From Bacillus pumilus (lineage in GTDB: Bacteria; Bacillota; Bacilli; Bacillales; Bacillaceae), in NCBI RefSeq assembly GCF_003431975.1, contig NZ_CP027116.1, positions 1,240,001 to 1,304,000 on the forward strand: a DNA stretch of 64,000 nt, in the 5' to 3' direction. Shown here piece after piece: positions 39,685 to 47,894 of this stretch; the first letter of the stretch is position 1, and the number at the start of each line of letters is the position of its first letter. The notes under the pieces are model-generated. The model saw only the letters and a program-made list of their open reading frames with translations. It had not been told where the DNA came from and did no database searches. A program made the position numbers and the translations under genes.

Positions 39685-40525
39685 TGATCAAAAACCAGTT
39701 CTCATCGTTGGTGGGGCTCAAGGGATTGGAAAGGAAATTGCCGAGCGTTTTTTAAAAGAAGGGCACCGAGTCGCTGTATCTGATATAGATGAGCGAGGTC
39801 TGACGCTTTTAAAGAAACAGTATCCTCAGCTGCTGACATTACAAGCTGACGTTTCATCGTGGGAAAGTGTGCAGCAGATGATATTAGCAGCTGAAAAAGA
39901 GCTTGGCGGCATTGCTCATCTTGTGTATTCAGCAGGAATGACAAAATCACTTCCTTTCTTAGACGTCGATTTTTCACTTTGGAAAAAGACATTGGCTGTG
40001 AACTTATATGGACTATACTATTGCATCAAAGCGTCGGCACCTTATATATGTGGGCGGCAAGAAGGAAGCATTGTCATGATTGGATCGGGATCTGCCATCA
40101 CTGGCTCAGGCGGCGGTATTCAGTATTATGCATCCAAAGCAGGTGCTTTCGGTCTGATGCGTTCACTCGTTAAGGAATTAGGGGCACACCATGTGCGTAT
40201 CAATGTCATTGCACCTCGTGTGATTGAATCTCAAATGCTTGATACGCTCTATCCTACTGAAGAGGAGAAACAGCAGCTACAATCACTCATTCCTGTCGGG
40301 AGATTAGGAAGACCTAAGGATATTGCAGGACTGACTGTATTTCTCACAAGTGACGAGGGAAGCTATTTGCATGGACAAATTATTCTGTTAGACGGCGGGA
40401 GAACGTATCAACCGAAATATACTGAAGGAAAAAGAGCGGGGGATAATCGCTCTTTTTGTCATTTTCTTAACAATTGTTCCAATTGGAAACGAATGTTTGA
40501 TATACTGGGAATCATAGTATATTAA
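39674..40525 (+). CDS. short-chain dehydrogenase, C-terminus reads through terminator
   Basis: A classical SDR with GGAQGIGKEIA for the cofactor, YSAGM, and the catalytic YYASKAG preceded by GSGSAITG. It probably acts on a sugar or polyol intermediate of this cluster. Start is uncertain: ATG 39662, GTG 39668 or GTG 39674, the last with GGGGG just upstream. The usual family end LDGGRTY is reached near 40410, but the frame continues 38 codons through a strong terminator hairpin (40427-40458) and the next promoter, so the original stop codon has probably been lost. Confidence 0.8.
   Translation: MLANDQKPVLIVGGAQGIGKEIAERFLKEGHRVAVSDIDERGLTLLKKQYPQLLTLQADVSSWESVQQMILAAEKELGGIAHLVYSAGMTKSLPFLDVDFSLWKKTLAVNLYGLYYCIKASAPYICGRQEGSIVMIGSGSAITGSGGGIQYYASKAGAFGLMRSLVKELGAHHVRINVIAPRVIESQMLDTLYPTEEEKQQLQSLIPVGRLGRPKDIAGLTVFLTSDEGSYLHGQIILLDGGRTYQPKYTEGKRAGDNRSFCHFLNNCSNWKRMFDILGIIVY
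40427..40458 (+). terminator. terminator inside the SDR reading frame
   Basis: AAAAAGAGCG (40429-40438) pairs perfectly with CGCTCTTTTT (40448-40457). It ends the aco/SDR unit ahead of the regulator gene. Confidence 0.8.
40477..40488 (+). promoter_or_regulatory. palindrome, candidate operator of the SorC-type regulator
   Basis: TTCCAATTGGAA is a perfect 12-bp palindrome just upstream of a -10-like TGATATACT and the regulator gene, well placed for autoregulation. I found no clear second copy at 30148-30310 or 34108-34223. Confidence 0.35.
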
Positions 40526-40539
40526 AAGGATGATGTCAC

Positions 40540-41496
40540 ATGCTGAATTGGGAAGAAAGACGACAGCTCGTCAAAGTTGCTCATCTTTATTATACAGACG
40601 GGTGGACGCAGCAGGAAATCGCAAAAAAGCTTAATGTCTCAAGACCAGTCATTTCAAAGCTCTTACAAAAAGCAAAAGATGTGGGAATCGTTGAGGTGTA
40701 CATTAAAGACGAGAGCATTCATACAGTGGAGCTGGAAAAACAGCTGGAAACAACCTTTCAATTAACAGATGCTGTTGTTGTCCCAAGTGTCGGGACAATG
40801 TCTGAAATGGTGAAACGGGCAGTCGGCCAAGCAGGTGCCTATTATCTATCTAAAAACATGAAAGATGCAGAGAAAGTGGGCATTTCATGGGGAACCACAC
40901 TTGCTGAGCTTGTAAAGGAATACCCGTTTGAACGAAGAAATGATGTGAAGGTCATTCCTTTAGAGGGTGGAATGGGAAGGCAGGCAGTCGACATTCATGC
41001 CAATCAGCTGGCATATGAATTAGCAAAGAAGATGAACGGCACGTGCTCCTATTTATATGCCCCTGCGATTTTAGAAACGGAAGAATTAAAAGAGCGGCTT
41101 ATGGCGATGCAGGACATAGAAGCTGTGCTTGAAGAAGGTCGAAATGTAGATATTGCCCTGATCGGTATTGGTAACCCGCATAAAGGTTCAACGTTAAAAA
41201 CAGTTGGTTACTTAAAAGAAGAGGATCTATCTGGTTTAAGACAGTCAGGGGCTGTTGGTGATATTGGCTTTCGTTTCTTTGACGGTCAAGGAAAACCTGT
41301 CCAAGATGAACTGAACCAAAAGGTTATTGGATTATCATTGGAGCAATTAAAGAGCGTCAAAACGGTCATCGCTGTTGTAGAAGGAACCCATAAAGCCGAA
41401 AGTATTTTAGGGGCTTTAAATGGCGGTTTCATTCAAGTCCTAGTGACAGACGAACTAACGGCAGCAGCTATTTTAAAGGAAGCATCCGTTCAATAA
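40540..41496 (+). CDS. SorC/DeoR-type sugar-binding transcriptional regulator
   Basis: A 318-residue regulator. The N-terminal helix-turn-helix (GWTQQEIAKKLNVSRPVISK) is followed by a SorC sugar-binding domain (VGISWGTTLAELVKEYPF; DIALIGIGNPHKGST; C-terminal VLVTDELTAAAIL). Members sense phosphorylated sugars and control catabolic operons such as sorbitol, deoxyribonucleoside or gluconeogenic genes. It sits directly after the PTS/aco/SDR cluster on the same strand with its own promoter, so it probably controls that cluster. Confidence 0.9.
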   Translation: MLNWEERRQLVKVAHLYYTDGWTQQEIAKKLNVSRPVISKLLQKAKDVGIVEVYIKDESIHTVELEKQLETTFQLTDAVVVPSVGTMSEMVKRAVGQAGAYYLSKNMKDAEKVGISWGTTLAELVKEYPFERRNDVKVIPLEGGMGRQAVDIHANQLAYELAKKMNGTCSYLYAPAILETEELKERLMAMQDIEAVLEEGRNVDIALIGIGNPHKGSTLKTVGYLKEEDLSGLRQSGAVGDIGFRFFDGQGKPVQDELNQKVIGLSLEQLKSVKTVIAVVEGTHKAESILGALNGGFIQVLVTDELTAAAILKEASVQ

Positions 41497-41557
41497 AAGG
41501 CAATCAGCGATCGAATGGTATAAAGAGCAACATCAAACGAGAAAGGAGCTGTGTATC

Positions 41558-41887
41558 TTGAAGAAAACCGAAATGGAAGCAAATCTACACTGTACTCGGT
41601 GCCAAGAAGAAACCCTCCACAGCATCGTTTATGTGAATGATCAGATGAAAAGCGTAGAATGTACAGAGTGTCATCAGAAGATCAGTGTGCAAGTCGACAT
41701 CATGAAGGAATTTTACAAAGAAGTATATGAGAAAATTGCGACAAAGCCGAAACGCATGACGCAGGAATATAAGGCGAATTTGAATGGATTTATCTCAAGA
41801 CTCCCAATCCGCGTGCTTAGTAAGCCATACCGGCTCATGAGATATTTAAACGAATCATACAAAGTCATCAAGCAATATAAAAAATAG
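41558..41887 (+). CDS. zinc-ribbon protein of unknown function
   Basis: A 109-residue protein. The N-terminal half has two CxxC pairs (CTRCQEETLHS and VECTECHQK), a zinc ribbon. The C-terminal half is basic and helical (RMTQEYKANLNGFISRLPIR). TTG 41558 follows AAAGGAG by 10 bases. Similar small proteins are common in Bacillus, but no function is known to me. It converges on steT and shares its terminator. Confidence 0.7.
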   Translation: MKKTEMEANLHCTRCQEETLHSIVYVNDQMKSVECTECHQKISVQVDIMKEFYKEVYEKIATKPKRMTQEYKANLNGFISRLPIRVLSKPYRLMRYLNESYKVIKQYKK

Positions 41888-41918
41888 CAGAGCCTTGATT
41901 AGCGCTCTGCTTTTTTTT
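41886..41918. terminator. bidirectional terminator
   Basis: GCAGAGC pairs with GCTCTGC, with T's on the plus side. It serves the zinc-ribbon gene and overlaps the end of steT. Confidence 0.7.
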
Positions 41919-43224
41919 GTGCTTTTTTCATATAATAATAAATAGGCAGTCCAGCGATTCCGATCAGCATAGAGATTAGACAGCTCTTCCAGTCGGTGAT
42001 CATGGTGCTGATTAAGACGAATAAAGAACCGATAATCGCAACGATCGGTGTGAACGGATATAAGGGTACGCTATAAGCACGCTCCATTCCGCTATTTTGT
42101 TTTCTGAGCTTAAAGACTGCGAAAAAGGCCATGACATAAAAGATATAGATCATGAAAATCGAAACCTCTGACAGCTTTTCTGGATTACTGACGATCATAA
42201 ATACGATGGCGATCAAAATTTGCACAAATACAGCAATCCAAGGTGTTTTGAAGGTAGGATGAATACGTGAAATAGCGTTTGCGAAAGGAATTTGCTTTCG
42301 CTCTGCCATCGCGAAAATCACACGTGGAAAGGAAAGAACCTTTCCGTTTAAACAGCCAAAGATACTAATGATGATGCCAATGCTAATGAGTTTACCGCCA
42401 ATTGGTCCAAAGAGCATGGTCGCAGCAGTGCTAGTTGCATTTTCACCTAGCTGAACGATTTGATCAGCTGATAACACGTGTAAAAGCGCGACATTAATAA
42501 AGAGATAACAAGCTGTGACGATTAAAATTCCGCCTGCCATCGCACGAGGAAGCAGTTTCTCTGGGTTTTTCATTTCACCGCCAAGCGCTGCAAGCAATAT
42601 CCAGCCATCATAGGCAAACAACGTAGCCAAAATCGCTGCACCGAAGTTCATTTGAGCGATACTATCGTTGACCGCCATTAAGATATTTTCGTTTCCTTTC
42701 CATAAGCCAAACACAATAATAGCGGCAATCGGGACAAGCTTTCCAATGGTAGTCAGTCCTTGAACAAAACCGCCGTACTTCGTGCCCATCATATTAATCA
42801 CACATAAAAATAAAACGGTGATAATGCCAATTGTTGTAGACCATAAAGAAGAAAGAGAAAATAAATTGGCTAATAATGAACCAAAATAAAGACCGAGCGC
42901 ACCGATGATGGCAGGTCCGTAAATAATAATCTGTACCCAGCCGCATAAGTAGCCCCAAAATTCACCGTACACTTCTTCAAGGTAGGCATACAATCCGCCC
43001 GTTCGAGGGATTTGTGTACCAATTTCAGCAACCGTCAGTCCGCCAGCAAGGGTTAAGATCCCACCTAGCAGCCAAGCAAATAAGGCGATGTCTGAGCTTC
43101 CTGAATAGGAAAGGACGTTGCCTGGTTTCATAAAGACACCGGACCCGATAATGGTCCCGATGACAAGAGATAGGGCGAAAAATAAGCCGATGTCCTGTTT
43201 TAACGCTGGTTGTTCTTTGTTCAT
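41899..43224 (-). CDS. steT: serine/threonine exchanger SteT
   Basis: A 441-residue APC-superfamily antiporter of the LAT type with twelve membrane spans. The conserved TM1 unwound segment VIGTIIGSGVFMKPG and the TM6 FAYDGWILLAALGGEMKNP region are present. B. subtilis SteT (YkbA) exchanges serine and threonine across the inner membrane; length and neighbourhood (next to mhqA and htrA) agree. GGAGG lies upstream of ATG 43224. Confidence 0.92.
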   Translation of the reverse strand: MNKEQPALKQDIGLFFALSLVIGTIIGSGVFMKPGNVLSYSGSSDIALFAWLLGGILTLAGGLTVAEIGTQIPRTGGLYAYLEEVYGEFWGYLCGWVQIIIYGPAIIGALGLYFGSLLANLFSLSSLWSTTIGIITVLFLCVINMMGTKYGGFVQGLTTIGKLVPIAAIIVFGLWKGNENILMAVNDSIAQMNFGAAILATLFAYDGWILLAALGGEMKNPEKLLPRAMAGGILIVTACYLFINVALLHVLSADQIVQLGENATSTAATMLFGPIGGKLISIGIIISIFGCLNGKVLSFPRVIFAMAERKQIPFANAISRIHPTFKTPWIAVFVQILIAIVFMIVSNPEKLSEVSIFMIYIFYVMAFFAVFKLRKQNSGMERAYSVPLYPFTPIVAIIGSLFVLISTMITDWKSCLISMLIGIAGLPIYYYMKKAQKKAER

Positions 43225-43513
43225 TACTCGCGACCTCCTGCATCACTTTCGTACGTTACTGTGACATGTATTTTGTTCATTGTAATACGATTTTAGGAAA
43301 ACGAGAATTAAAAAAATTTTCTGATTTTCGTATTTGGATTTAAAAGTGTTTGTTTATTGGAGATATCAGGATGAATGTTACGTTAAAAACGAACAATAAA
43401 AGGATATTTTTGATTTAATGTTAATTTTAACGACAGAAACCGAACATCCAGTAAATGTGCAGTCAAATGGTTGACTTTTCATGAAAAATGACCTATTTTA
43501 TTCATAAGGATAT
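43225..43513. other. divergent intergenic region steT/mhqA
   Basis: AT-rich, no reading frame of note and no recognisable leader or T-box structure. Promoters for both genes must lie here; only the MhqR-type palindrome at 43514 is clear. Confidence 0.3.
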
Positions 43514-43531
43514 TATCTTGAATTCGAGATA
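43514..43531 (+). promoter_or_regulatory. MhqR-type operator
   Basis: TATCTTGAATTCGAGATA is an 18-bp inverted repeat with one mismatched pair and fits the MhqR box TATCTCGAATTCGAGATA described for the B. subtilis mhq regulon. It lies 22 bases upstream of the mhqA start. Confidence 0.75.
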
Positions 43532-43553
43532 TTTTGAAAAAGGAGTGATTGTA

Positions 43554-44510
43554 ATGAAAATCAATGGAATTCACCACGTATCGGCATTAACAGCCAATGC
43601 TCAAAAAAATGTTGATTTCTATCGCCAAATTCTTGGCTTAAAGCTTGTAAAGAAAACAGTGAATCAGGACGACCCTTCTATGTATCATTTGTTTTATGGA
43701 GATGAGGTCGCGTCACCTGGGACAGAGCTCACCTTTTTTGAAATTCCAATGCTCGCCCGCCGCTTGAAAGGAACAAACGCCATCACAAGTACAGGTCTTC
43801 TCGTTTCTTCTGAAGAAGCACTTTCCTTTTGGGAAAAGCGGTTTGAAGAGAAGGGCGTGCAGCAAGAAACGGCTTCTTTGAGAGGAGGCAGACCTGCTTT
43901 GCGTTTTCAAGATCCAGAAGGTCAGCAGCTATTTTTAACAGTAGAACCGGCTGCGCAAGAAGCGGGCTCACCGCCAGTGCATGACGATATTCCAGCAGCG
44001 TTTGCGATTAGAGGTTTAGGTCCAGTTGAATTAACGGTTGCAGAAGCGGACAAAACGATTCGTGTTTTAACGGACATTCTTGGTTTCACGGAAAGAGCAC
44101 GTGAACTATCAAACGATGATGAGCTCGTGACCATTTTTGAGTCGGGGAATGGCGGCGCTGGAACAGAAATTCATGTGATTGAAAAAGCAGAAGGACCTTC
44201 TGAGCGTTCTGGTAGAGGAAGCGTGCATCACGTAGCCTTTCGCGTGGAAGATGCGGCGGAACTAGAAAAATGGTATGACAAAATATCAAAAGCAGGCTTC
44301 ACGAATTCTGGTGTTGTGGAACGTTTCTATTTTAAAGCCCTTTACTTTAGAGAGCCAAATGGGATCTTATTTGAAATTTCAACAGACGGTCCTGGGTTTA
44401 CAGTCGATGAAGGGGTGGATTCACTCGGTGACCAATTAGCACTTCCTCCATTTCTAGAGCACAAACGAGCAGAAATAGAACAAAGATTAACGCCAATTCA
44501 GTCATCATAA
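43554..44510 (+). CDS. mhqA: ring-cleaving dioxygenase, hydroquinone-responsive
   Basis: A 318-residue vicinal-oxygen-chelate dioxygenase with two glyoxalase-like modules. Metal ligands are expected in INGIHHVSALT, in GSVHHVAFRV and in a C-terminal Glu (GILFEIST). B. subtilis MhqA (YkcA) helps detoxify quinones and aromatic electrophiles. I chose ATG 43554, 8 bases after AAAAGGAG, over the upstream in-frame start at 43488 which would run through the operator. Control by MhqR is expected from the site upstream. Confidence 0.9.
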   Translation: MKINGIHHVSALTANAQKNVDFYRQILGLKLVKKTVNQDDPSMYHLFYGDEVASPGTELTFFEIPMLARRLKGTNAITSTGLLVSSEEALSFWEKRFEEKGVQQETASLRGGRPALRFQDPEGQQLFLTVEPAAQEAGSPPVHDDIPAAFAIRGLGPVELTVAEADKTIRVLTDILGFTERARELSNDDELVTIFESGNGGAGTEIHVIEKAEGPSERSGRGSVHHVAFRVEDAAELEKWYDKISKAGFTNSGVVERFYFKALYFREPNGILFEISTDGPGFTVDEGVDSLGDQLALPPFLEHKRAEIEQRLTPIQSS

Positions 44511-44511
44511 C

Positions 44512-44544
44512 AAAAGCAGCTCATTCATGAGCTGCTGCTTTTTG
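44512..44544. terminator. bidirectional terminator mhqA/htrA
   Basis: AGCAGCTCAT pairs with ATGAGCTGCT, with A's on the left and T's on the right. Confidence 0.75.
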
Positions 44545-44546
44545 CA

Positions 44547-45869
44547 TTAGGAACTTACTTCCTTAGATTCAGATTGTGTTAATGTGACCTTCTTTGTTTC
44601 TTCTTTTCCGTTTCGAATGAGCGTGATGCTGACGGTGTCTCCTACTTTCGCATTCGTGTAAAGCTCATGACGTAATGCACTGCCGGTGTTGATTTTTTTC
44701 CCATTTATAGCAGTGATGACATCCTCTGACTTTAAGCCGGCTTTGGCGGCAGGTGAGCCTGCGGCAATGTCTTTGATGTAAACACCTTGATCGAGCTGAC
44801 TATTTTTGAGTCCGAGTGTTTCTTTTTGATACACATCTGGGACTTGTTCAAGATCAAGCATGCTGATGCCGATATACGGACGTTCAATTTTTCCTTTTGT
44901 GAGCAGCTGTTCGGCGATTGGTTTGACATCATTCATTGGGAGCGCAAAACCTATGCCTTCAACTCCTGTTTCTGAAATTTTCATACTCGTGATTCCCACA
45001 ACCTTTCCGTCTGTCGTAAGAAGCGGGCCACCGCTGTTACCTGGGTTAATGGCTGCATCTGTTTGAATCACATTAATGCTGCTTTCGCCAGCTGATGTAT
45101 TCATAGAGACTGTTCGATCGACACCACTGACAATACCTTGTGTCACCGTTCTTGATAGGTCATCACCAAGCGGGTTTCCGATCGCGATGACGGTTTCTCC
45201 CGCACGCAGTGAGGAGGAATTGCCTAATGCAGCGACCTTCGTCACATGACTACTGCTAATTTCTACAACGGCTAGGTCAGTCAGCGGATCTGCTCCAACG
45301 AGTTTTCCTTCAACCGTTTTGCCATCGTGCAAGGAAACCGTCAGCTTGTTAGCCCCTTCAATCACATGGTTGTTTGTTAAAACATAGGCTTTACTGCCGG
45401 ATTTTTTAAAAATGACCCCTGAACCTGTGCCGGTTTTTTCCTCTTGAGTGCTTTTATCTTGAGGTTGCTGTGATTCATCAAAAGGCGTATTGAAATCGCC
45501 AAAGCTTGTGTCTGTTTGGCTTTGCGCTTGGTAGTTTGTAATACCGACAATGGCTGGTGAGACATTTTCGACCATGCTTGAGATGCTGCTAGATGAATTT
45601 GATGTTTGGACGGCTGTTGTTTTTGACGAATTGGCACTTGACTCATTTGTTGATACCGCTTCTGTTTTCGCTGCTGAATTATGTGCTGTGTTGTCTGATG
45701 CGTGCTGGGCATATGGCGAAAGGACGTACACGCCTAAAGCAAGCGTACCGCCTACAACACCACTGACAAATGGCTTAAACCAGCCGTTTGGCTTCTTCTT
45801 TTGTTTTTGTGGCTGTTCCATTGTTTGAAGTTCTTGAGAAGGTTGTTGTTCATTTTTGTGATGTGTCAT
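44547..45869 (-). CDS. htrA: membrane-anchored serine protease HtrA (YkdA)
   Basis: A 440-residue quality-control protease facing the wall. It has a cytosolic Gln/Lys-rich start and one membrane span (FVSGVVGGTLALGVYVL, about residues 34-50). A Ser/Thr-rich linker, the trypsin-like domain with His in VLTNNHVIEG, Asp in LTDLAVVEI and Ser in NPGNSGGPLL follow, and then a PDZ domain (GSPAAKAGLKSEDVITAING). In B. subtilis it is induced by secretion stress through CssRS. Next to mhqA and proG as in B. subtilis. Confidence 0.95.
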   Translation of the reverse strand: MTHHKNEQQPSQELQTMEQPQKQKKKPNGWFKPFVSGVVGGTLALGVYVLSPYAQHASDNTAHNSAAKTEAVSTNESSANSSKTTAVQTSNSSSSISSMVENVSPAIVGITNYQAQSQTDTSFGDFNTPFDESQQPQDKSTQEEKTGTGSGVIFKKSGSKAYVLTNNHVIEGANKLTVSLHDGKTVEGKLVGADPLTDLAVVEISSSHVTKVAALGNSSSLRAGETVIAIGNPLGDDLSRTVTQGIVSGVDRTVSMNTSAGESSINVIQTDAAINPGNSGGPLLTTDGKVVGITSMKISETGVEGIGFALPMNDVKPIAEQLLTKGKIERPYIGISMLDLEQVPDVYQKETLGLKNSQLDQGVYIKDIAAGSPAAKAGLKSEDVITAINGKKINTGSALRHELYTNAKVGDTVSITLIRNGKEETKKVTLTQSESKEVSS

Positions 45870-46037
45870 TCAAATCACTCTCTTTCATCATTTTTTCATG
45901 TATGGGTTGAAGGGGTTTTACCTTATGTGGTGGATACTGACTTGATCGTAAGAAAAAAGTGTGGGATAAAAATGAAAACATTGTGGGAAATTGTTAAAAT
46001 AAGTAGTGAATCTAAGCAAGATAGAGGAGATTAAACT

Positions 46038-46862
46038 GTGGAGACAATTGGAATCATTGGATATGGAAGTATGGCTGATATGATGGTGCAGAAGTGGCTG
46101 GAAAATGGGGTGCTGGATGCTCATCAAATCATGATCCATACAAGAAGTGAAACGGAGCGCCTGCACCAGCTTAAAGAAAAGCAACCAGAAATAAACATTT
46201 GTTCAGTAGATGAGCTTTCTGCGTCATGTGATGTCCTCTTTATCTGCGTGCCGCCGCTTGCTGTCCTTGATGTGCTGGATCAGCTATCTTCCGCAGCCAA
46301 AGCTATACACATTGTGTCAGTAGCAGCGGCTGTAACGTTAGACAAGTTATCAAAGCATACGACACAACCAGTATCCAGGTACATCCCAACGCTTACGTCA
46401 GCTGTTGGAACGGGTGTCTCACTTGTTGCGCATGGTGAAACGGCAGGACAGGAGGAAAAGGAGCGTTTGCACCGTCTGCTTTCAGCTTTTAGCATCGTCC
46501 GTGAAGTAGAAGAAGACAAGTTCGATGCGGCGAGTAACTTGACGAGCTCATCTCCTGGTTTTATCGCTGCTCTTTTTGAAGAAATGGCGAGAGCAGCTGT
46601 GAGAAATAGTGAGCTTTCCTTAGAGGAAGCGTATGAATTTTTAACGTATGCTCTTTTAGGCACAGGCCAGGTTCTTGTAGAACGCGGCTTAACCTTTGCT
46701 GAAACGGTCGATCGGGTGGCGACAAAAGGGGGCATTACAGGAGAAGGCGCCGAAGTCATTCAAAAGCAGGCACCACAAATGTTTGATGATTTATTCACAC
46801 AAACTATGAAGAAATATGATCAGCTGAAATCACAGATTAACGAAGCAGACAAACACCACTAA
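46038..46862 (+). CDS. proG: pyrroline-5-carboxylate reductase ProG
   Basis: A 274-residue NAD(P)H-dependent reductase making proline from pyrroline-5-carboxylate. N-terminal Rossmann motif IGIIGYGSMADMM; central FICVPPLAV; the C-terminal helical domain has LTSSSPGFIAALFEEMARAA. The usual P5CR glycine in the GPA(Y) motif reads SSPGF here, as in the ProG branch. GTG 46038 follows AGAGGAG. It lies between htrA and dppA as in B. subtilis, with its own terminator overlapping the stop. Confidence 0.88.
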   Translation: METIGIIGYGSMADMMVQKWLENGVLDAHQIMIHTRSETERLHQLKEKQPEINICSVDELSASCDVLFICVPPLAVLDVLDQLSSAAKAIHIVSVAAAVTLDKLSKHTTQPVSRYIPTLTSAVGTGVSLVAHGETAGQEEKERLHRLLSAFSIVREVEEDKFDAASNLTSSSPGFIAALFEEMARAAVRNSELSLEEAYEFLTYALLGTGQVLVERGLTFAETVDRVATKGGITGEGAEVIQKQAPQMFDDLFTQTMKKYDQLKSQINEADKHH

Positions 46863-46890
46863 AGACATAGTTAGTGGTGTTTTATTTGTT
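46852..46890 (+). terminator. terminator of proG
   Basis: AACACCACTAA pairs with TTAGTGGTGTT and is followed by TTATTTG. The left arm includes the proG stop codon. Confidence 0.8.
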
Positions 46891-46963
46891 AAAAAAATCC
46901 TTTCTCATCCATTCTATTGACCTGTATTATCTGAGTCTAATTTCCTTATTTTCAGACATTGTA

Positions 46964-46992
46964 TTGAAAAATCCATCAAGTAATCGTATAAT
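46964..46992 (+). promoter_or_regulatory. SigA promoter of the dpp-ykf operon
   Basis: TTGAAA (46964-46969), 17 bases, TATAAT (46987-46992). Confidence 0.85.
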
Positions 46993-47005
46993 TTTTTAGA
47001 AAATT
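46991..47005 (+). promoter_or_regulatory. CodY box at dppA
   Basis: ATTTTTTAGAAAATT matches the CodY motif AATTTTCWGAAAATT at 13 of 15 positions and overlaps the -10 element. dpp repression by CodY is established in B. subtilis. Confidence 0.75.
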
Positions 47006-47051
47006 TAGAAAAATATATACAAATTTTAAGTTTAATTAAAGGGGGATGGGG

Positions 47052-47876
47052 ATGAAGCTCTATGTATCTGTCGATATGGAGGGAATTACTGGTCTAGCTG
47101 ATCATACATTTGTCGATGCCCGTCAGCACAATTATGAACGGGGTAGAAAGATCATGACGGGTGAAGTAAATGCCTGTGTAGAGGCACTTCTTCAGCATGG
47201 CGCAACCGATATCTTAGTCAATGACAGTCATTCCAAAATGAATAATTTGTTGATTGAAGAATTGCATGAAGAGGCATCTCTTATATCTGGTGACGTCAAG
47301 CCATATTCAATGGTTCAAGGGTTAGATCAATCCTATGACGCTGCTGTTTTCTTAGGCTATCATGCGAGGGCGTCTATGAAAGGTGTGATGTCCCACAGTA
47401 TGATTTTTGGTGTCAGACATTTTTACATAAATGATCATCCAATTGGTGAAATGGGCTTTAATGCATATGTTGCAGGCTACTATGGTGTACCGGTGATTCT
47501 TGTTTGCGGAGATGATCAAGCAGCACTTGAAGCAGAAAAGCTGATGCCTGGTGTGAAAACAGTGGCGGTGAAAGAGACCATATCAAGGTCTGCTGTGAAA
47601 TGTCTCACTCCTGCCAAAGTCAACCAACAAATCTCGCTGAAAGTGGAAGCCGCAATGAAACAGATTCATCACATCAAGCCGCTGACGCCTCCTGATCAGC
47701 CGCTGCTGAAGATTGAATTTGCCAATTATGGACAAGCTGAATGGGCGAATTTAATGCCAGGTACTGCCATCATAGAAGGAACAACAACGGTGACGTACCA
47801 AGCAGAGAATATATTAGAAGCCTACCAAGCAATGCTTGTCATGACAGAGCTTGCCGCACGTACAACATTTTGTTAG
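47052..47876 (+). CDS. dppA: D-aminopeptidase DppA
   Basis: A 274-residue zinc aminopeptidase that removes N-terminal D-amino acids (for example D-Ala-D-Ala) in the cytosol. The N-terminal SVDMEGITG carries Asp/Glu zinc ligands; further conserved segments are VNDSHSKMNN and GYHARASMKGVMSHS. ATG 47052 sits 6 bases after the GGGGG stretch and gives the length of B. subtilis DppA; ATG 47046 is too close. It is first in the dpp operon and 18 bases before dppB. Confidence 0.95.
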   Translation: MKLYVSVDMEGITGLADHTFVDARQHNYERGRKIMTGEVNACVEALLQHGATDILVNDSHSKMNNLLIEELHEEASLISGDVKPYSMVQGLDQSYDAAVFLGYHARASMKGVMSHSMIFGVRHFYINDHPIGEMGFNAYVAGYYGVPVILVCGDDQAALEAEKLMPGVKTVAVKETISRSAVKCLTPAKVNQQISLKVEAAMKQIHHIKPLTPPDQPLLKIEFANYGQAEWANLMPGTAIIEGTTTVTYQAENILEAYQAMLVMTELAARTTFC

Positions 47877-47894
47877 ACGAGGGGGAGACAGCAG

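Noticed and set aside
43225..43513. A T-box or amino-acid riboswitch upstream of steT
   Set aside because: No T-box sequence, no specifier stem and no terminator/antiterminator pair could be found.
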